DNA of 64,000 bases from Eutypa lata. Taxonomy: Eukaryota > Ascomycota > Sordariomycetes > Xylariales > Diatrypaceae. The notes under the pieces were generated by a model. The model was not told the origin of the DNA. It was given only the letters and a program-made list of their open reading frames with translations, and ran no database searches. The DNA lies in NCBI GenBank assembly GCA_022661535.1, contig JAKULF010000002.1:434001-498000 (forward strand). Direction: 5' to 3'. The position numbers and the translations under genes were made by a program. This document shows positions 1-12,200 of the stretch, one piece after another; the stretch's first letter is position 1; every line of letters starts with the position of its first letter.

Positions 1-3000
1 ATATTACAGACACGAATGCCATTAAAGTTACTATTGAAGTTACGGGTATCGATAAATATGATCATTTACTACAGTGGCCGTGTGTACGCATTTTATATAT
101 TACGTTATCAAGAGTGAGGAAATTCAATGAGGCCTACCCACAAGTTAACATCAACTGTATATACGCTTCAGAAACAGCAGCCTTCTTTTTCCCCTAATCT
201 GCATTTGAAAACGCGGGTATAAAAGGCTCTATCATACTTAAAGGTTACTTAAATCCAAGGTTTAAAATAAATTAATTTAATTAATATTATGAAAAATATT
301 AATTATATTAATATTAATAATTAATATATTAATATTATTAATATAATTAATATATATATTTATTAATAAATTATATATTAAAATAAATATTTTATATATA
401 AATTATTTATATAATTTTATTAAACTTATAATTTAATTTATAATTTATTATATTAAAGTTATTATTATTATTATATAATTATAATAAATTTAATTTTTAA
501 TATTTTAATTAAATTTAAAATATTAATATAATAATAAATAAATTAATAAAAAAAATATTATAAAATTTATAATAATAAATTATATATACGAAATAAAAAT
601 TAAAATATTATATAAAAATAAAGTTTTTATTATTAAATTTATTAATTAATATAAATATAAAATTAAAATATATAAATATATATTTTATATATTAATATTT
701 TAATTAATTATAATATAATCGTTTATATAATATTAATATTCGAAAAGTTAATATTAATTAATGCGTTAATATTATTAAATTATTTTAAACCTTGCTTAAG
801 TCCGTAAGAATACGTTTAATATTCCATTTTGCACGTCGAGGTATAGATTTCAGAATGCTCCTGACTATATTCCGAGTTAGGGATGAATCTGGGGCACCCC
901 TTCAGTAAAGCATATGCTAACATTAATTCGAGACCGAGGTGACTATCATTTAGTGAACAGAATCTGGGTATCCAGACCTAAACTTTAGTCGAATCCCAGG
1001 AGTAAATAGAGGTGTAGTAAGGGACACTATACATTGCAGCACATTGGATCTAAATCATTGCTTCGGCTATGACGGGCAGGAACCGGTTGCTAAAGTACGG
1101 TAAGGTCTGACACTAATTATATGAACCCATATACAACATGCTCAACGTTTCCTTACGCTCGGTTCCAGGAGCTGAGATGTTCACAGAGGCAATGTCGAGG
1201 ATTATGGCTCTAACTGTAACGCTGTCCAACCTACTATAGAACTTCAATGTACATGTGAGGTGACACTAGGATACTCTAGTAGTCTCCGCAATGTGAGCAC
1301 CGAGACCAGCCGGTAGGCAAGAGTGATTACTATTTGGTTATTGATAAGAAGGCCACTGATGTTTAACAGCTCAGTTTAGATCCCACTATCAAGAACGACC
1401 AGGGTTTGTTGCGGTGCTTCGAGAAGTGGAATGAGCATCTATGCTCCAATTTCAACGAATGATGGCCGATTTCTGAGACTAATACTGGATTTGCTCTTAA
1501 AGTTCGTCTAGGGGAAGAAGGTATAGAGATTGATAGTGAAATGTTGTGTATCAGCCTTTGGTCATAAAACACTCTCGTTTTTGAGTCTGCGGAGGGCTTT
1601 CTTCTAATTTGTCTTCTTCCGTCATTCGAAACCCATGACATTGATCCCGCTATCGTTCCGCCAAAAAGCTAGTTCACGTTGAAAATTTACCCCTTTCCTT
1701 CCACAAACAGTTCCTATCACCAAGACCACCGACCTAAGGCGGTAATAACTAGGCGTGATCCTTCGGCTGCATAAGAGTTCTATATTTATACCACCCAATG
1801 GGACGGTTCGGGCTGCATCTGAGCTAATCCCCACTCAAATTTCCCCGGTCCAACCCGGGGCCCCAATGCCAATGTACGGGCCGCAGCGGGTCTTGAGACA
1901 CCTGCCTTCTATCAATACGATATATCCCCACAATCTAATGTTCCTAGATATAACGTTACATTGATCACCTCACTTAGGTCCTAGGCGGGAATAAACAGCT
2001 GTACTACTTGCGGTCTCCTCGCTAAGGAATATATCTGGAAGGGTTGTCACGACCTGTACGTAGCGAGAGATGTAGAATCAATGTTATCTATTGTCTGTTG
2101 AAGGGAGACCAAATCTGTACTGGCCGTCGTTACAAGCCTATAATAGTTTAAATGATCATATGACTGGATTAGAAGCAAAATTAAATTCGAGATTTCTTTA
2201 CGTAGTGAAATATTATGTTATGTCGTACTGCGCTCTTTGTTTGTATAGAGTATCTTTCTTGATCACTGATGGGAGCTTACCCGCATTATAGGACTCCAGT
2301 TCGTATACGAATTAAACGAACAGACGTGTATAGCCTTAACACATGACTAATGGGCAAGGGGAATAAAAATAGTTTAGTCAGCCGAGGCAAATGCAAAGAT
2401 TTGACAAGCGACGTATGAAGTCTTACCTACATGTAGTTTCCTCTCCAGTTGCCTGTAATAGTCTATTATATATTTATTCATCGTGTGTGTAGCTCTCGGT
2501 GCCGGCATCGTACGGTAGGTGGCGTTGTTGTCAAGCTAGGTAATTGGGGTAAAATAGCTGACAGGTTTCTATAACTCATCTACCAGAACGTTCTACCCAA
2601 TAATTAATAGGACGGGAAATTCATTCACCGCTTCTGTTAAAGCAATTGGCCACCCCAATATTGAATGGATAGCCTCTATTACTAATGAGAGCTATGTTAA
2701 AGGGGGCAATTGTGGGCCGGTTCACGATAATTATTTGACGACTTCATATATGCTAATCTAAGTAGAGAGCATTGCCCTCATACGTTAAGTATAGAAAAGA
2801 ACTGCCCTCTAGATACCTCCAAATATCCGGTTATCTCTGGAAGCTTACATGATTCGGTGTCCAGTGTGCAATTACCTAATATAATGGCAAACAACTATGA
2901 GTGAGCTGACTTCAAATACGATGCTTGATGCCAAGGCCTCAATACGAAGGCTGAACTGTAGCTTATATTTGTTGGTCACATGTTGGTGACTTATGGCAAG

Positions 3001-3140
3001 TAAATGCGCATTGAAACAGGATATAAGAACTACAAACTCCCATGTAGTCGACGAGAAATGTGTTAGCACAGCACTGACTACGTACAATCACACAACACAC
3101 CCTTTAAACTACTCAGAAAACGACCGAACAAACATCTAAA
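1..3140. other. Gene-free left flank containing an AT island
   Basis: No open frame here looks like protein: the longest are under 100 codons and lack any motif. It consists of an extreme A+T island (about 245-790) followed by ordinary-composition DNA in which I recognise no gene or repeat. A 6-bp stem (CCCCGG / CCGGGG) lies at 1843-1860. Most likely this is intergenic or degraded sequence. Confidence 0.6.
245..790. repeat. AT island, probable RIP-degraded repeat
   Basis: Roughly 545 bases composed almost wholly of A and T. CpA and TpG are essentially missing, and the few C and G that remain sit mainly in CpG. In filamentous ascomycetes this composition is the usual end state of duplicated DNA hit by RIP. 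No transposon frame or terminal repeat can be seen any more, so the original element cannot be named. The edges are gradual and the coordinates approximate. Confidence 0.7.
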
Positions 3141-3740
3141 ATGCAAATCAAGAACCTCCTCACCTCCACCGCTCTCCTAGGCTCTGCCCTCGCGGCACCA
3201 ACCGCTAGAGACGCGTGCTTCCCAACCGACATCCAGAGTGGCATCCAGGTACGCTTTCAGACCCTCTGACCTCTCAAGACTATCTACTCTTGTCTTGTTC
3301 CCCGTCGTTGCATTGGGTTATACATCTTCAAATCGCACTAACCCACCCTACCCTCTCTTCAACACACCAATAAACATCATGTACTAACCTCCTCTCTCGA
3401 ACGTACCATCCAGAACCTACAAGGAAGCCTGAACACGGTGATCCTCGACCTGGCGCAGGAGCGGTACACGTCGATCCGTTCGGACTACTCGTCGACGGGG
3501 CGGAGTCTCGCGTACCTGGAGGTCGAAATCATCCCGGACCGGTGCGCGACGGACCTCCCGACGTCGGCGACGACCAAGGACCAGGCCATCGCCTACCTTC
3601 AGGCCACGCAGGCCGAGCTCATGGTGCTCTCCCAGGACGCCATCAACGGCGACTGCGCCAACGGGAAGACCAGCATCTGCCGCACCGTCAACCTGTACGG
3701 CGCCGTCGCGGCTTTCGTCCAGTCCGTTGGGGTCGTGTAG
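3141..3740 (+). CDS. Small secreted four-cysteine protein, two exons
   Basis: Exons are 3141-3248 and 3414-3740. The intron (3249-3413) has a GTACGC donor, a CTAAC branch point and a CAG acceptor, and joins in phase 0 to give 144 residues. The first 18-19 residues form a classical signal peptide (basic start, hydrophobic core, ALA-AP cleavage-like site). The mature part has only four cysteines, enough for two disulfides, and otherwise looks helical and low in glycine. I recognise no catalytic motif. The general build (secreted, about 125 mature residues, largely helical) loosely recalls fungal hydrophobic-surface-binding and cell-wall mannoprotein families, but I cannot show homology. It sits alone in a gene-poor stretch near an AT island, a setting typical of candidate effectors. 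That role is inference. Confidence 0.75.
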
Positions 3741-5834
3741 ATAATAAAGGCTCCTAGTTAATTTTTGCTGATATATGGGTAATGCTGCTTGCTGGAGACG
3801 AGTTTTGGGGGTTTTTAATTCGGTGTGGGAAGGGAATCCGGAATATTTAGAACGATTGGGACATGAAAAAATAAGAGCAATGTGTATTTCATCCTTTGTT
3901 ACTTGGGTCTGCTTTAAAATGTATCCTATCATTAATTCTCTACGAATTTTATCCAAGCACTTGTCTACATACATGGTTCCTTGTTGACGCTTAAACATCC
4001 TTCTTGCGTCACGAAGTAGTTCAAAATTAATAAAAGGTCATGTATGAGCATTGATATTCATATTCTGTGTTACTTATTGGGTGTTTCAATTACGGGGTTG
4101 ATTACTACTTCATTGGTGAGATAAGTTTTGTGCAGTGGCCTGTCTGTTCAGCTGTCACTATCCATTACCAACCTGTGATATCTAGTCTTCCTAAATAGCA
4201 CTATCCTCATCTAACTGGGCATACACTATGAACTTGCTATTCCTACTTAGCTTGTGTGTATGACAACTTCGGCCCGGTGATAAACAATGGCAGCTACATG
4301 ACGATGGTGGCTATGCGTAATGTTCTGAGAATCTACTGACTTATAACCACTAGTGTGTCAGAATCAAGAGGGATTTGGACCTGTAGAGATAACTGCTACG
4401 TGGATAGTGGTCAGGGGTGCTTAGTCACCTAAGACATCCGTTGCAATAGGGATGGGTCCACTACTACAAATAGGGGTAATTGACCCGTTATAGCTACTGA
4501 TCATTATGAGGCTCTCCACCGAAGTGAAGTCTGTCTAGCTATATATAAACGATTTACTCACTATATTGCGGATTGTTTAAGTAGCTCGTGTCCTGTAAAT
4601 TGGTATATATAGCACCTTCGATCCCTTAGAAATAAGGACTTCCATCACTTGAAGATTTTTCACTAATAACATGGGAGAACTGTGCTAGGTATCTATATAC
4701 CTTGCATTCCCTATAAATCCTAGAAATGCGGTGCTGAGAATGTTATCACAAAGATGCTTGGATATTGTCGACCATTAATATATTTTCTAGATAGAATTAG
4801 GAAGGAACAATATTGGCGTTTATAAAGCTAGGTGTAGTTTAGATTCGTGATGATATGCATATATTTCATGATCAACCTAGTGCAAAAAAAGAACCCTCAT
4901 TTTAATACCACTAAATTCATATGTGTCCTAGCTAAATCAGGACTCTATTCTAGTTGTTCTAGATTTTGAATTCGCTGTTTGGAAATAGAGTAACTACTTA
5001 ATGCATTAGCTTTTGAAATTAATCCCTAGGTTATTGTGAAGTATCACATTAACGCATTCTGCTAATATCTATGTCCAGGCAATAGATTCCTTAAGTTTTG
5101 TCTTCATTCGTTGGTTGTGATACTACGCAAGACATTGCCACAATAAAGTAACACCTTTTCCATTATATAGGTACTTACCCATGGCATATATAACTTATAT
5201 ATGCTCCAGTTATTATAAAGTAGACACCTGTGCTGAGATTAATTTACTTATGCCCAGGAAGATTGATGTTTCCACAGGAATTCAAACCATGTGAAAGAAA
5301 CCGGTTGCTTTGAGACCATTCCTACAGTGATAAGTTGAGATACGGGACTGGATTGATTTCACCAGAAACTTGGTATTTATAACACTAATATGATATTTGG
5401 TGGGATAGCAAAGTAATGGCTAAGAGCCACCAGGTCAAACGGAGGAATTCGGTATCAGACGTCACCATTCCGGCGTTTGTGGCCGGAATGGCACCTGTGT
5501 AGCTAGAGATTTCCGACCTAGGTTCCTGACAATACATCAAGCTTCCTGAGACCGGTAAGTGACCCCTAACTATCCACAACTAATTTGTAATGTACATTTG
5601 AATGTGAATCGTAATGTGAATCATTACAATGGTCTACATATCTTAGATTTCATTTTTGGCATTAGCTATTAAGTGTACAATCGTCGTTCATAAGAAGATT
5701 GGACCATAATACTTTTAGTCCCTACCTGATCTAGCTAAATATCCTTTGACTACCCCCAAACCTTTCTAGCCAGCCGAACTCAAGTTTGCATCAAGAGTAA
5801 TGGAAAGGGTTGGCACAGTCTCCTTCTACTAATT
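3741..5834. other. Intergenic, no gene recognised
   Basis: About 2.1 kb, moderately A+T rich. Open frames are short and without motifs. The one striking structure is a perfect 10-bp stem hairpin at 5465-5491, listed separately. Confidence 0.6.
5465..5491. repeat. Perfect 10-bp inverted repeat (hairpin)
   Basis: CCATTCCGGC (5465-5474) is the exact reverse complement of GCCGGAATGG (5482-5491), with a 7-nt spacer GTTTGTG. The stem is G+C-rich inside moderately A+T-rich surroundings, and no T-run follows on either strand. It lies about 350 bases beyond the stop codon of the aldolase gene on the minus strand. Function is unknown. Confidence 0.6.
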
Positions 5835-6965
5835 CTATTGAACTTTGCCCCTGGAATCTACCCGCCAGACATCCTCGATAACGCCGTTCCGGTGGGCGTA
5901 GTAGAAATCAAAAAGGTTGATAGTAGGATCGATGTGACTCGGGATCATCTCCATACGATCACCCACCGCCAGCGCCGGCGTGTTCCCATCGTCCTTCCAG
6001 CTAAGCGACCCATGCTCATCCCCGAGCACACCATACTCGTACCGGGAGTCCTTACACTCGGCCAACCCGCTATCGGTCGTGAGCGACTTGAGGCCCGCGT
6101 CCGTCGTCACGTACCGGACGCCGTCGCGCTTGCCCTGGTCGCTCAGGACGGTCGACAGGATCGTCAGGCTGTTGGAGTAGAAGTTGCCGACGGCGTTCCG
6201 GTAGTCCGTGTCCATGAAGATGAACGACCCCGGCTGCACCTCGGTGACGCCCGGCACCGTGACGCAGAACTCGGCGGTGCCCGTGCCACCCGTCGTGACC
6301 ACCTGGATGTCGTGGCCGGCGGCGCGCAGCGCCTCCGCCGTCTCCGTTAGCGTCTTCATCGACTCCAGGCACTGCGCCCTGCGGTCGGCGAAATCATGCA
6401 GGTGCTGCAGGTGGCCTTCGTACCCCTGCACGCCGATGAGCTTGAGCTGCTTCAGCGTCGCGACGTGTTTCGCCAGCGCGAGGGCTGGCTCGCCCGGGGC
6501 GACGCCCGCACGGTGCAGACCGACATCCAGATCGATGAGCACCGATATCGGCTCTGACTCGGCGAAAGAGCCGTCCTTGGCAAGCGCATCGTTGATGGCG
6601 GTGGCGCCGACGGCGCTGTCGACGACGATGCGGATCTTTGGGTGCTTCTTCAGCAGTTCTACCAGGCGCCGCACCTTTACGGGCCCGATGACCTCGCACG
6701 TGATGAGCAGGTCGTCGAAGCCAGCCGCGGCGATGACCTCGGCCTCGCTGAGCTTGGCGACGCAGCCCCCCTTGGCGCCGGCGGCTACGAGCTTCTTCGC
6801 GAGGACGGCGCTCTTGGTCGTCTTGAGGTGCGGGCGGATGTTGACGCCGGTCGGTAGGAGGCGGTCCATGAGTTTCTTGATGTTCGCTTCCATGAGGTCG
6901 AGGTCGACGATCATGGATGGTGTGTCGAGGCTATCCAGCCCATCTCCGACCGTTGGGGAATACAT
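5835..6965 (-). CDS. D-threonine aldolase-like PLP enzyme
   Basis: An intronless frame of 376 residues with the fold type III (alanine racemase N-terminal) barrel seen in D-threonine aldolase and eukaryotic D-serine dehydratase. The likely PLP lysine is K48 in the motif RPHLKTTK. A glycine-rich phosphate-binding stretch (VTTGGTGT) lies in the middle. Near the C-terminus SHIDPTIN supplies H344 and D346. From family knowledge, an HxD metal pair is the D-threonine aldolase form, whereas D-serine dehydratase has HxC, so aldolase cleavage of D-threonine to glycine and acetaldehyde (or a related D-3-hydroxy amino acid) is the better guess. The length is normal for the family and no signal peptide is seen, so it is probably cytosolic. 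The next gene upstream on the same strand is the FAD monooxygenase, 677 bases away. Confidence 0.88.
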   Translation of the reverse strand: MYSPTVGDGLDSLDTPSMIVDLDLMEANIKKLMDRLLPTGVNIRPHLKTTKSAVLAKKLVAAGAKGGCVAKLSEAEVIAAAGFDDLLITCEVIGPVKVRRLVELLKKHPKIRIVVDSAVGATAINDALAKDGSFAESEPISVLIDLDVGLHRAGVAPGEPALALAKHVATLKQLKLIGVQGYEGHLQHLHDFADRRAQCLESMKTLTETAEALRAAGHDIQVVTTGGTGTAEFCVTVPGVTEVQPGSFIFMDTDYRNAVGNFYSNSLTILSTVLSDQGKRDGVRYVTTDAGLKSLTTDSGLAECKDSRYEYGVLGDEHGSLSWKDDGNTPALAVGDRMEMIPSHIDPTINLFDFYYAHRNGVIEDVWRVDSRGKVQ

Positions 6966-7642
6966 CCTGGAGGTGGTGCGAATTCCTAACCTGTGCTAAG
7001 TTGTCTGAATATATTTACAGATTTTATGATCCCAAAGCATAGGAGTGTATAAGTAATGTATGACATTCTTATGCAAATTAAAATTTAATAGGTGAGAACG
7101 CGGGGTCTGTCATTGTGACATTGTAACGTGGTATATACTAAATAGTGGAGTTCCTAAGTACCCCGAGCAAACGGTTGTTCAGATAAGGAAGGCCTATGAC
7201 TTATTATGTTCGATAATTAAGCCAATCTATACCACAGCTAAACAGCCGCTAACTCAAACTATTATACTAGCACCATCCTTACAGCCCTACATGCCTATCA
7301 ATTGAACGGCAACATGGTTGACTTGCCGAGCTTGCAACCTCCTCCAACATAATGACCCCCTTTCTTCCACAATGAATATAAATCAAGTTTGCCACAGGAC
7401 CAATTTACGAACTTGAGGTCAAATGAGACGAATAGAATATATGGTTTGTTATGAGCGGTGAGGCTACTATTAAATACCCCTAAAATATGCTATGTTCAGT
7501 GAGCGGCTAGCTAATAGATTACAATAATGCTCCGTATTGCCAGACCAACATATAGTACAGGTTCTATCCTAAAACATCTCCAAGCAAGCAACAACTTCTA
7601 ACAAGAGGACCTCCACCAAGGTATTATCATCCAATATTAGGA
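6966..7642. other. Intergenic between aldolase and monooxygenase
   Basis: About 680 bases of A+T-leaning sequence that should contain the 3' end of the monooxygenase transcript and the promoter of the aldolase gene, both on the minus strand. I see no clear TATA box or other element. Confidence 0.5.
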
Positions 7643-9014
7643 TTAAGAAACGACACTCTTGAGCCAAGCCACAGTACCTTTCTGTTCAGTGAAAGGCACG
7701 TAATCCAAGATTTGCCCAGCGCTGAGTTGGTTAGTGAATTGCTGTAGCATTGGCGCCATATTCATCCAGGGCAAGATGAATCGATCCATGATCCAAGCCC
7801 GCCAGGAATGCCAGGTGACGAGACGCGTTGCCATCACGCTGTTTGAAAACAGGCCCTTGCTTTCTTCTTCTCGAGTTTGTTGATACCGAGCGAACGCCTC
7901 CTCCAGCTGTTTGGTTGTTGGGTGGGGGTTCGATTGCAGAGTACTCCGCAACTCGTTGGCAAAGGTTGCCGCCGAATGCATCCCACAGTTGACTCCCTGG
8001 CCGGTGACCGAAGTCATCTTATGAGCCGCATCCCCGACCAAGGCGATCCTTTCGTGGTACCACTTCTCCGCAAACCCTTCCTCCTGGTTGACGAGCCTGG
8101 CAGTAACCTTATTCGTCTCCTTCCACACCTCCTTGAATTTCACCGTGGGCGAGACGTAGTCTTCGGCGAATTCCTCTGCCAATTTCTCCATCTCGACGGC
8201 ATCGTAGGATCCCTTCTCCGTAGTCGGGGTCTTGACGCTCTTGAGGAACGCATAGTGTATCCCGTCGCCAACGCGGAACATCTGGGAGACCTTGTTGGTT
8301 CCATGCGATTCGTAAAATACGCCTGACTCGAACCCATCTTTACGGGCGGATCGACCATAGATTCCATAAAACGTCGTGGTCATCGGATGTTCTCCGGCTG
8401 AGGTATTAGAGAGTCTTTGTATCTCTTCTCTTGTCTTGCTGTGAACACCATCCACCCCTACCACAACCGAACCTTCCTGGACGGTGCCGTCCTTGAGATG
8501 GACCCGGACGCCATCCGCACCCGTCTCTATGCTGACGATTCGCGAGTTAGGCTTGACATGTTTTTCGCGGTCGGGAATAGCTTCATAGAGGACTTTGATC
8601 AATTCGCTTCGGGAGCATGCGAATGTTGGATAGCCGAAACTAGAAGTTGTTCTTGTCAGTACATCACACTCCGTTGTAATATACACCGCTTTTGTAACAA
8701 TCTTACCAGTTTCCCAAGGTGGCAAAGAAATTGTTCACGCGAGTAACATGACCGCTACCACAAAGTAAGTCCGTCTTAGATGAGATATCCGTATAATGTC
8801 TCTCAACTGCACTCAGCAACCCAAGCTGGTCAAGAAGCCGTGTCGTGTGTGGCCATGCTATTATACCGGCGCCGGCATGGTTTACGATGGTGTGGTACTG
8901 CTCCAGCACGACGAAGTCGATGTTCGCCTTGGAAAGAGCACAGGCTAGGTATAAGCCAGTCGGCCCAGCACCAACGATAATAACGCGGAAAGGTCGCTCA
9001 CTCATTGAGGGCAT
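7643..9014 (-). CDS. FAD-dependent monooxygenase (class A, salicylate-hydroxylase/PaxM-like)
   Basis: Two exons, 9014-8707 and 8639-7643, join across a 67-nt intron (GTAAGA donor, TACTGAC branch point, CTAG acceptor) to give 434 residues. All three hallmarks of group A flavin monooxygenases are present: the dinucleotide-binding GAGPTG at residues 15-20 with the ribose-binding E38, the DG motif VGVDGVHSKTR at about 163-173, and the GDAAH motif at 305-309. Such enzymes hydroxylate or epoxidise aromatic or polycyclic substrates with NAD(P)H and O2; the substrate cannot be read from sequence. A C-terminal aromatic/hydrophobic stretch (WHSWRAWIMDRFILPW region) may associate with membrane. The start at 9014 is chosen because the FAD fold follows at once; ATG 9005 is the alternative, and the frame stays open upstream to 9206. 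No other secondary-metabolism enzyme is adjacent except the aldolase downstream. Confidence 0.9.
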
Positions 9015-9118
9015 TCTGAGTAGGGGATAAATCAGATAGAGGGGTAGCGATAACTGCTGCAATTCAAACTTGTATGTTTCTACATATTCAAGAGCAAGAT
9101 AGCCAAAGGCAGGAAGCG

Positions 9119-9128
9119 CTATATATAA
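9119..9128 (-). promoter_or_regulatory. TATA-like box of the FAD monooxygenase
   Basis: The minus strand reads ATTATATATA about 105-115 bases upstream of the chosen start at 9014. This spacing is plausible for a fungal TATA element. It is supported only by sequence and position. Confidence 0.35.
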
Positions 9129-9206
9129 TTGACTATTCGGAGAACAAGCTTTCCCGCACTCGGAACTAAAAGGAAACCATGCTGTACGCACTACACAAGC
9201 TGACAT

Positions 9207-12200
9207 GTGGGAACGGGAGAATGCAGAACCAGCTTATAGTGGGAAAGGTTTGCCCGATTGTGGAACAAGCGCAGCTCCTTCGAACAGTCCTTGCCTGTTG
9301 AGGGCATAAATGCCTTCATATCTCGAAGCAGGGGTCAGCCCTACCTAGGTTTATAGCGCTTAGTTATTGGATCAACTACGGCTTAGCTTTCCCAAACTTT
9401 CTCCACAACATGATCAGCTCTATCCGAGTGCGAGGGACCCTCTTTATCCAAGCGGCGGATCATCACCTCGCCCTATGCGAAGTCCGGGGTCTGCGCAATA
9501 TTAGCCCGGGTGCGGAAGAATAACGAAGACCGATGAACGAATAATTTGCTGCTTTTGCCTACAACCCTAGCAACTACAACGGCACACTTACTGAATCGAT
9601 TCTTTCCGCACGCCCTTAGTTGCACCTTGCTATTGTTACCTAGCAAGTCTCTTGACTAGGACGCAATGACGGATGAGTATTACGTCTAAATACAATTCAA
9701 GTCTATAATTCCATTATATATTATTCCCCTATAGGGCAAGTATATAAATAAGCAAGGACTCGATATTATAAAGGCACTAGTTAGTCGAAAGGGCCATGCA
9801 GCTGGGACCATGTAAAGTTATATAAAGTATACTTAAATGTTCAAGAAACGGAAATGCGGTGAGTTGCAACCGAGCAGCTTTAAACGGGTTGTTCCCAGAC
9901 CATTGGTTGGTACCTATTCAAGATTGGTATAGCTTTCATCGAGTACAAACAAAGTTTAGCAGATAATAGATATAACCGATATCGATGACATTGAGATCGT
10001 GTATCAAGATAGTATTTTACTATTACAACACAGAAAAGGTTCTATAACTGTTCTCGTAGGGTCTCAGAAAACTCCAAAACGCACCATGCCTCAGTCCCAG
10101 GTACCCAGACTTCCCTCATGAACACATACCAGTTCGTTCTCCACTCAAACTGTGCCGTAATAGAACGTGCATCAGAATTCAGTACTATACCAGGGTATTT
10201 AGGAGAGGGGCGAATGCAATTTATGTAGCAAGAACTCACGTTCGCGGAATTCCGAGAGAAGGCCTAGGGTCAGATTAATAATTAGATGTCAGTTAGCAAC
10301 GATGAATTCGACGTCAAATGACCTTGATTCCGCAACTTTTGCCGACATAATGATAGGAAGAGTGGCACACATGACACGAGGATCAAATTCTACCAGTACA
10401 GTATTGATTCATAACCCACATCCGGATATTACCGTTTGCCTAAGTTACACTATGTCTGTAGTATAAGATCCCTTGAGATCTAACGTTAGAATAAGGCCAT
10501 ACTGAGTGGGGTGTCTTACCTGCTAGAATTCAATACCGATCTGTGGGTGACATCTAGATCAGATGACGCCAACAGATCTACCAATAGTAAGAGCCGCTCG
10601 CCAGCGTACCCCGGGCCGGAACCTACCGTCGGTCTGCTTACGCAGTGTTTGTGTAACCATCCGGGACGGAGAGTAGGTACACCAGTTCGTATGCCGTGTC
10701 TTAGCAAATAGGCCTGAGTAGATAATAAGAGTTGCCCGGACTCTCGTGTGCAACTGAGGTAAGATGAACTCAACATGATATCTATAGTAGAAGGCGATAA
10801 TTGCTCAAGTACACTGACTCGAACATGGGAAAGGCAGTTGCAAAGTGTATCTATCATACCTTCTACACCGTGGCCGTCGGAAATGCGCGTATCGACTCCA
10901 CCTAGTTATGCAATAAATCCCTTACAGCTCGATCCACTCATAGTTGGGAGTTGATTTGTGACAGATCACCTGGACAGGTCAAGGCTACACAAGCTTCTAA
11001 TAGGCACCTCATCAGGACGGCAAGCTCCGAATGAAATCCTAAGGAGGCCGATAGGACGGCTAATATTAAATTTCTAGACTCGAGTATAATAATCATACCA
11101 GAATCCTAGCCATGGAGGAAGCCGGGACCAAGTAAGTGGTACTTTCTTTTTCAACCTAGACCATTATGATCACTCCCACGGCTAGACATCATTCTCAGCT
11201 TTGTGGCCGCTACAATCAAGGCTACCGGTATTCTTCATCTCCATTAACGGGAAGGATGGTGACCTATGGTTGATCCTTCTTGGTTTCCATTCTTCTGTGT
11301 CATCCTATACAATGTAGATTGCATCAATCCAGGTACAATACCAAGCCAACAGGTCGTACTTCCCGGGGTGTGCGAGGAAGCTCATCAAAACTAGAACCCA
11401 TATAGTCTCGAATCAATATTGTTCCTTGTCGTCACAAGGCGCTTTCGACCCTCTAGTATTTAAGGACCGCGTATCTCGGGTGATTGTCGATCTCTCTATT
11501 TATTAGTCGTACCTAACTCCTCGTCTTTTACACCCAGGAAGTAAGTCTGCATCTACCGCAATGGGGTAGGATTCCATTGTACTTGCTTATTGAAACAGCG
11601 TAGTTGAGTACAATAGAGTGTTGGGCATGTAATAGGAAGTGTCAGTTTCGTGAGTAGATTCGAACTTTAGACCTAGGCATAATAGACTACTATTCGTATG
11701 GAGATTGCTGGAAGTAGGTTATGCTACGGCCTGGTATTACCTAATCACTCCTTTCCGGAAATAGGGGCAAATGTACTATCTGAAAGTGCATTTCAAACTT
11801 TAGTGAACTTGAGTTTCCCTGTTAATATGGATGGGTCTTGGTCTCAGATTCGCTTTATTCGTCCATTAATGCAGCTTTGAAATCAATCTTTAGCCGCCTC
11901 CTTTTCAAGAGCACCAAGGACGAAGCGCCCCCCTATTTTCATCCATCATCAGTTGTGGACAATAAATTACTATTATGGTTCAATTATAAACGACCGAGAA
12001 TGTTTTGGATTCCCAGCTAATAACATATTAAGCGAACGACCTAGCATGCAACAACTAGATCTTAATATGCCAGAGAGTGTTTTGCATGCTGACATGTATG
12101 TGTTACCTAAAGTTATAATGATTCTATCAAGAACAGCCTATATGAGATCCACCCTTGATTCACTCAGACAGTCATAACAGTCGATTGAGGATGTTCGAGA

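Noticed and set aside
5838..6999. Long open frames on the plus strand (170 and 263 codons) opposite the aldolase gene
   Set aside because: They are antisense shadows of a G+C-rich coding region; the minus-strand frame has the PLP and metal motifs and a normal family length.
5835..9014. A secondary-metabolite gene cluster around the FAD monooxygenase
   Set aside because: No backbone enzyme (PKS, NRPS, terpene cyclase, prenyltransferase), transporter or regulator is next to it; two enzymes alone do not support the claim.
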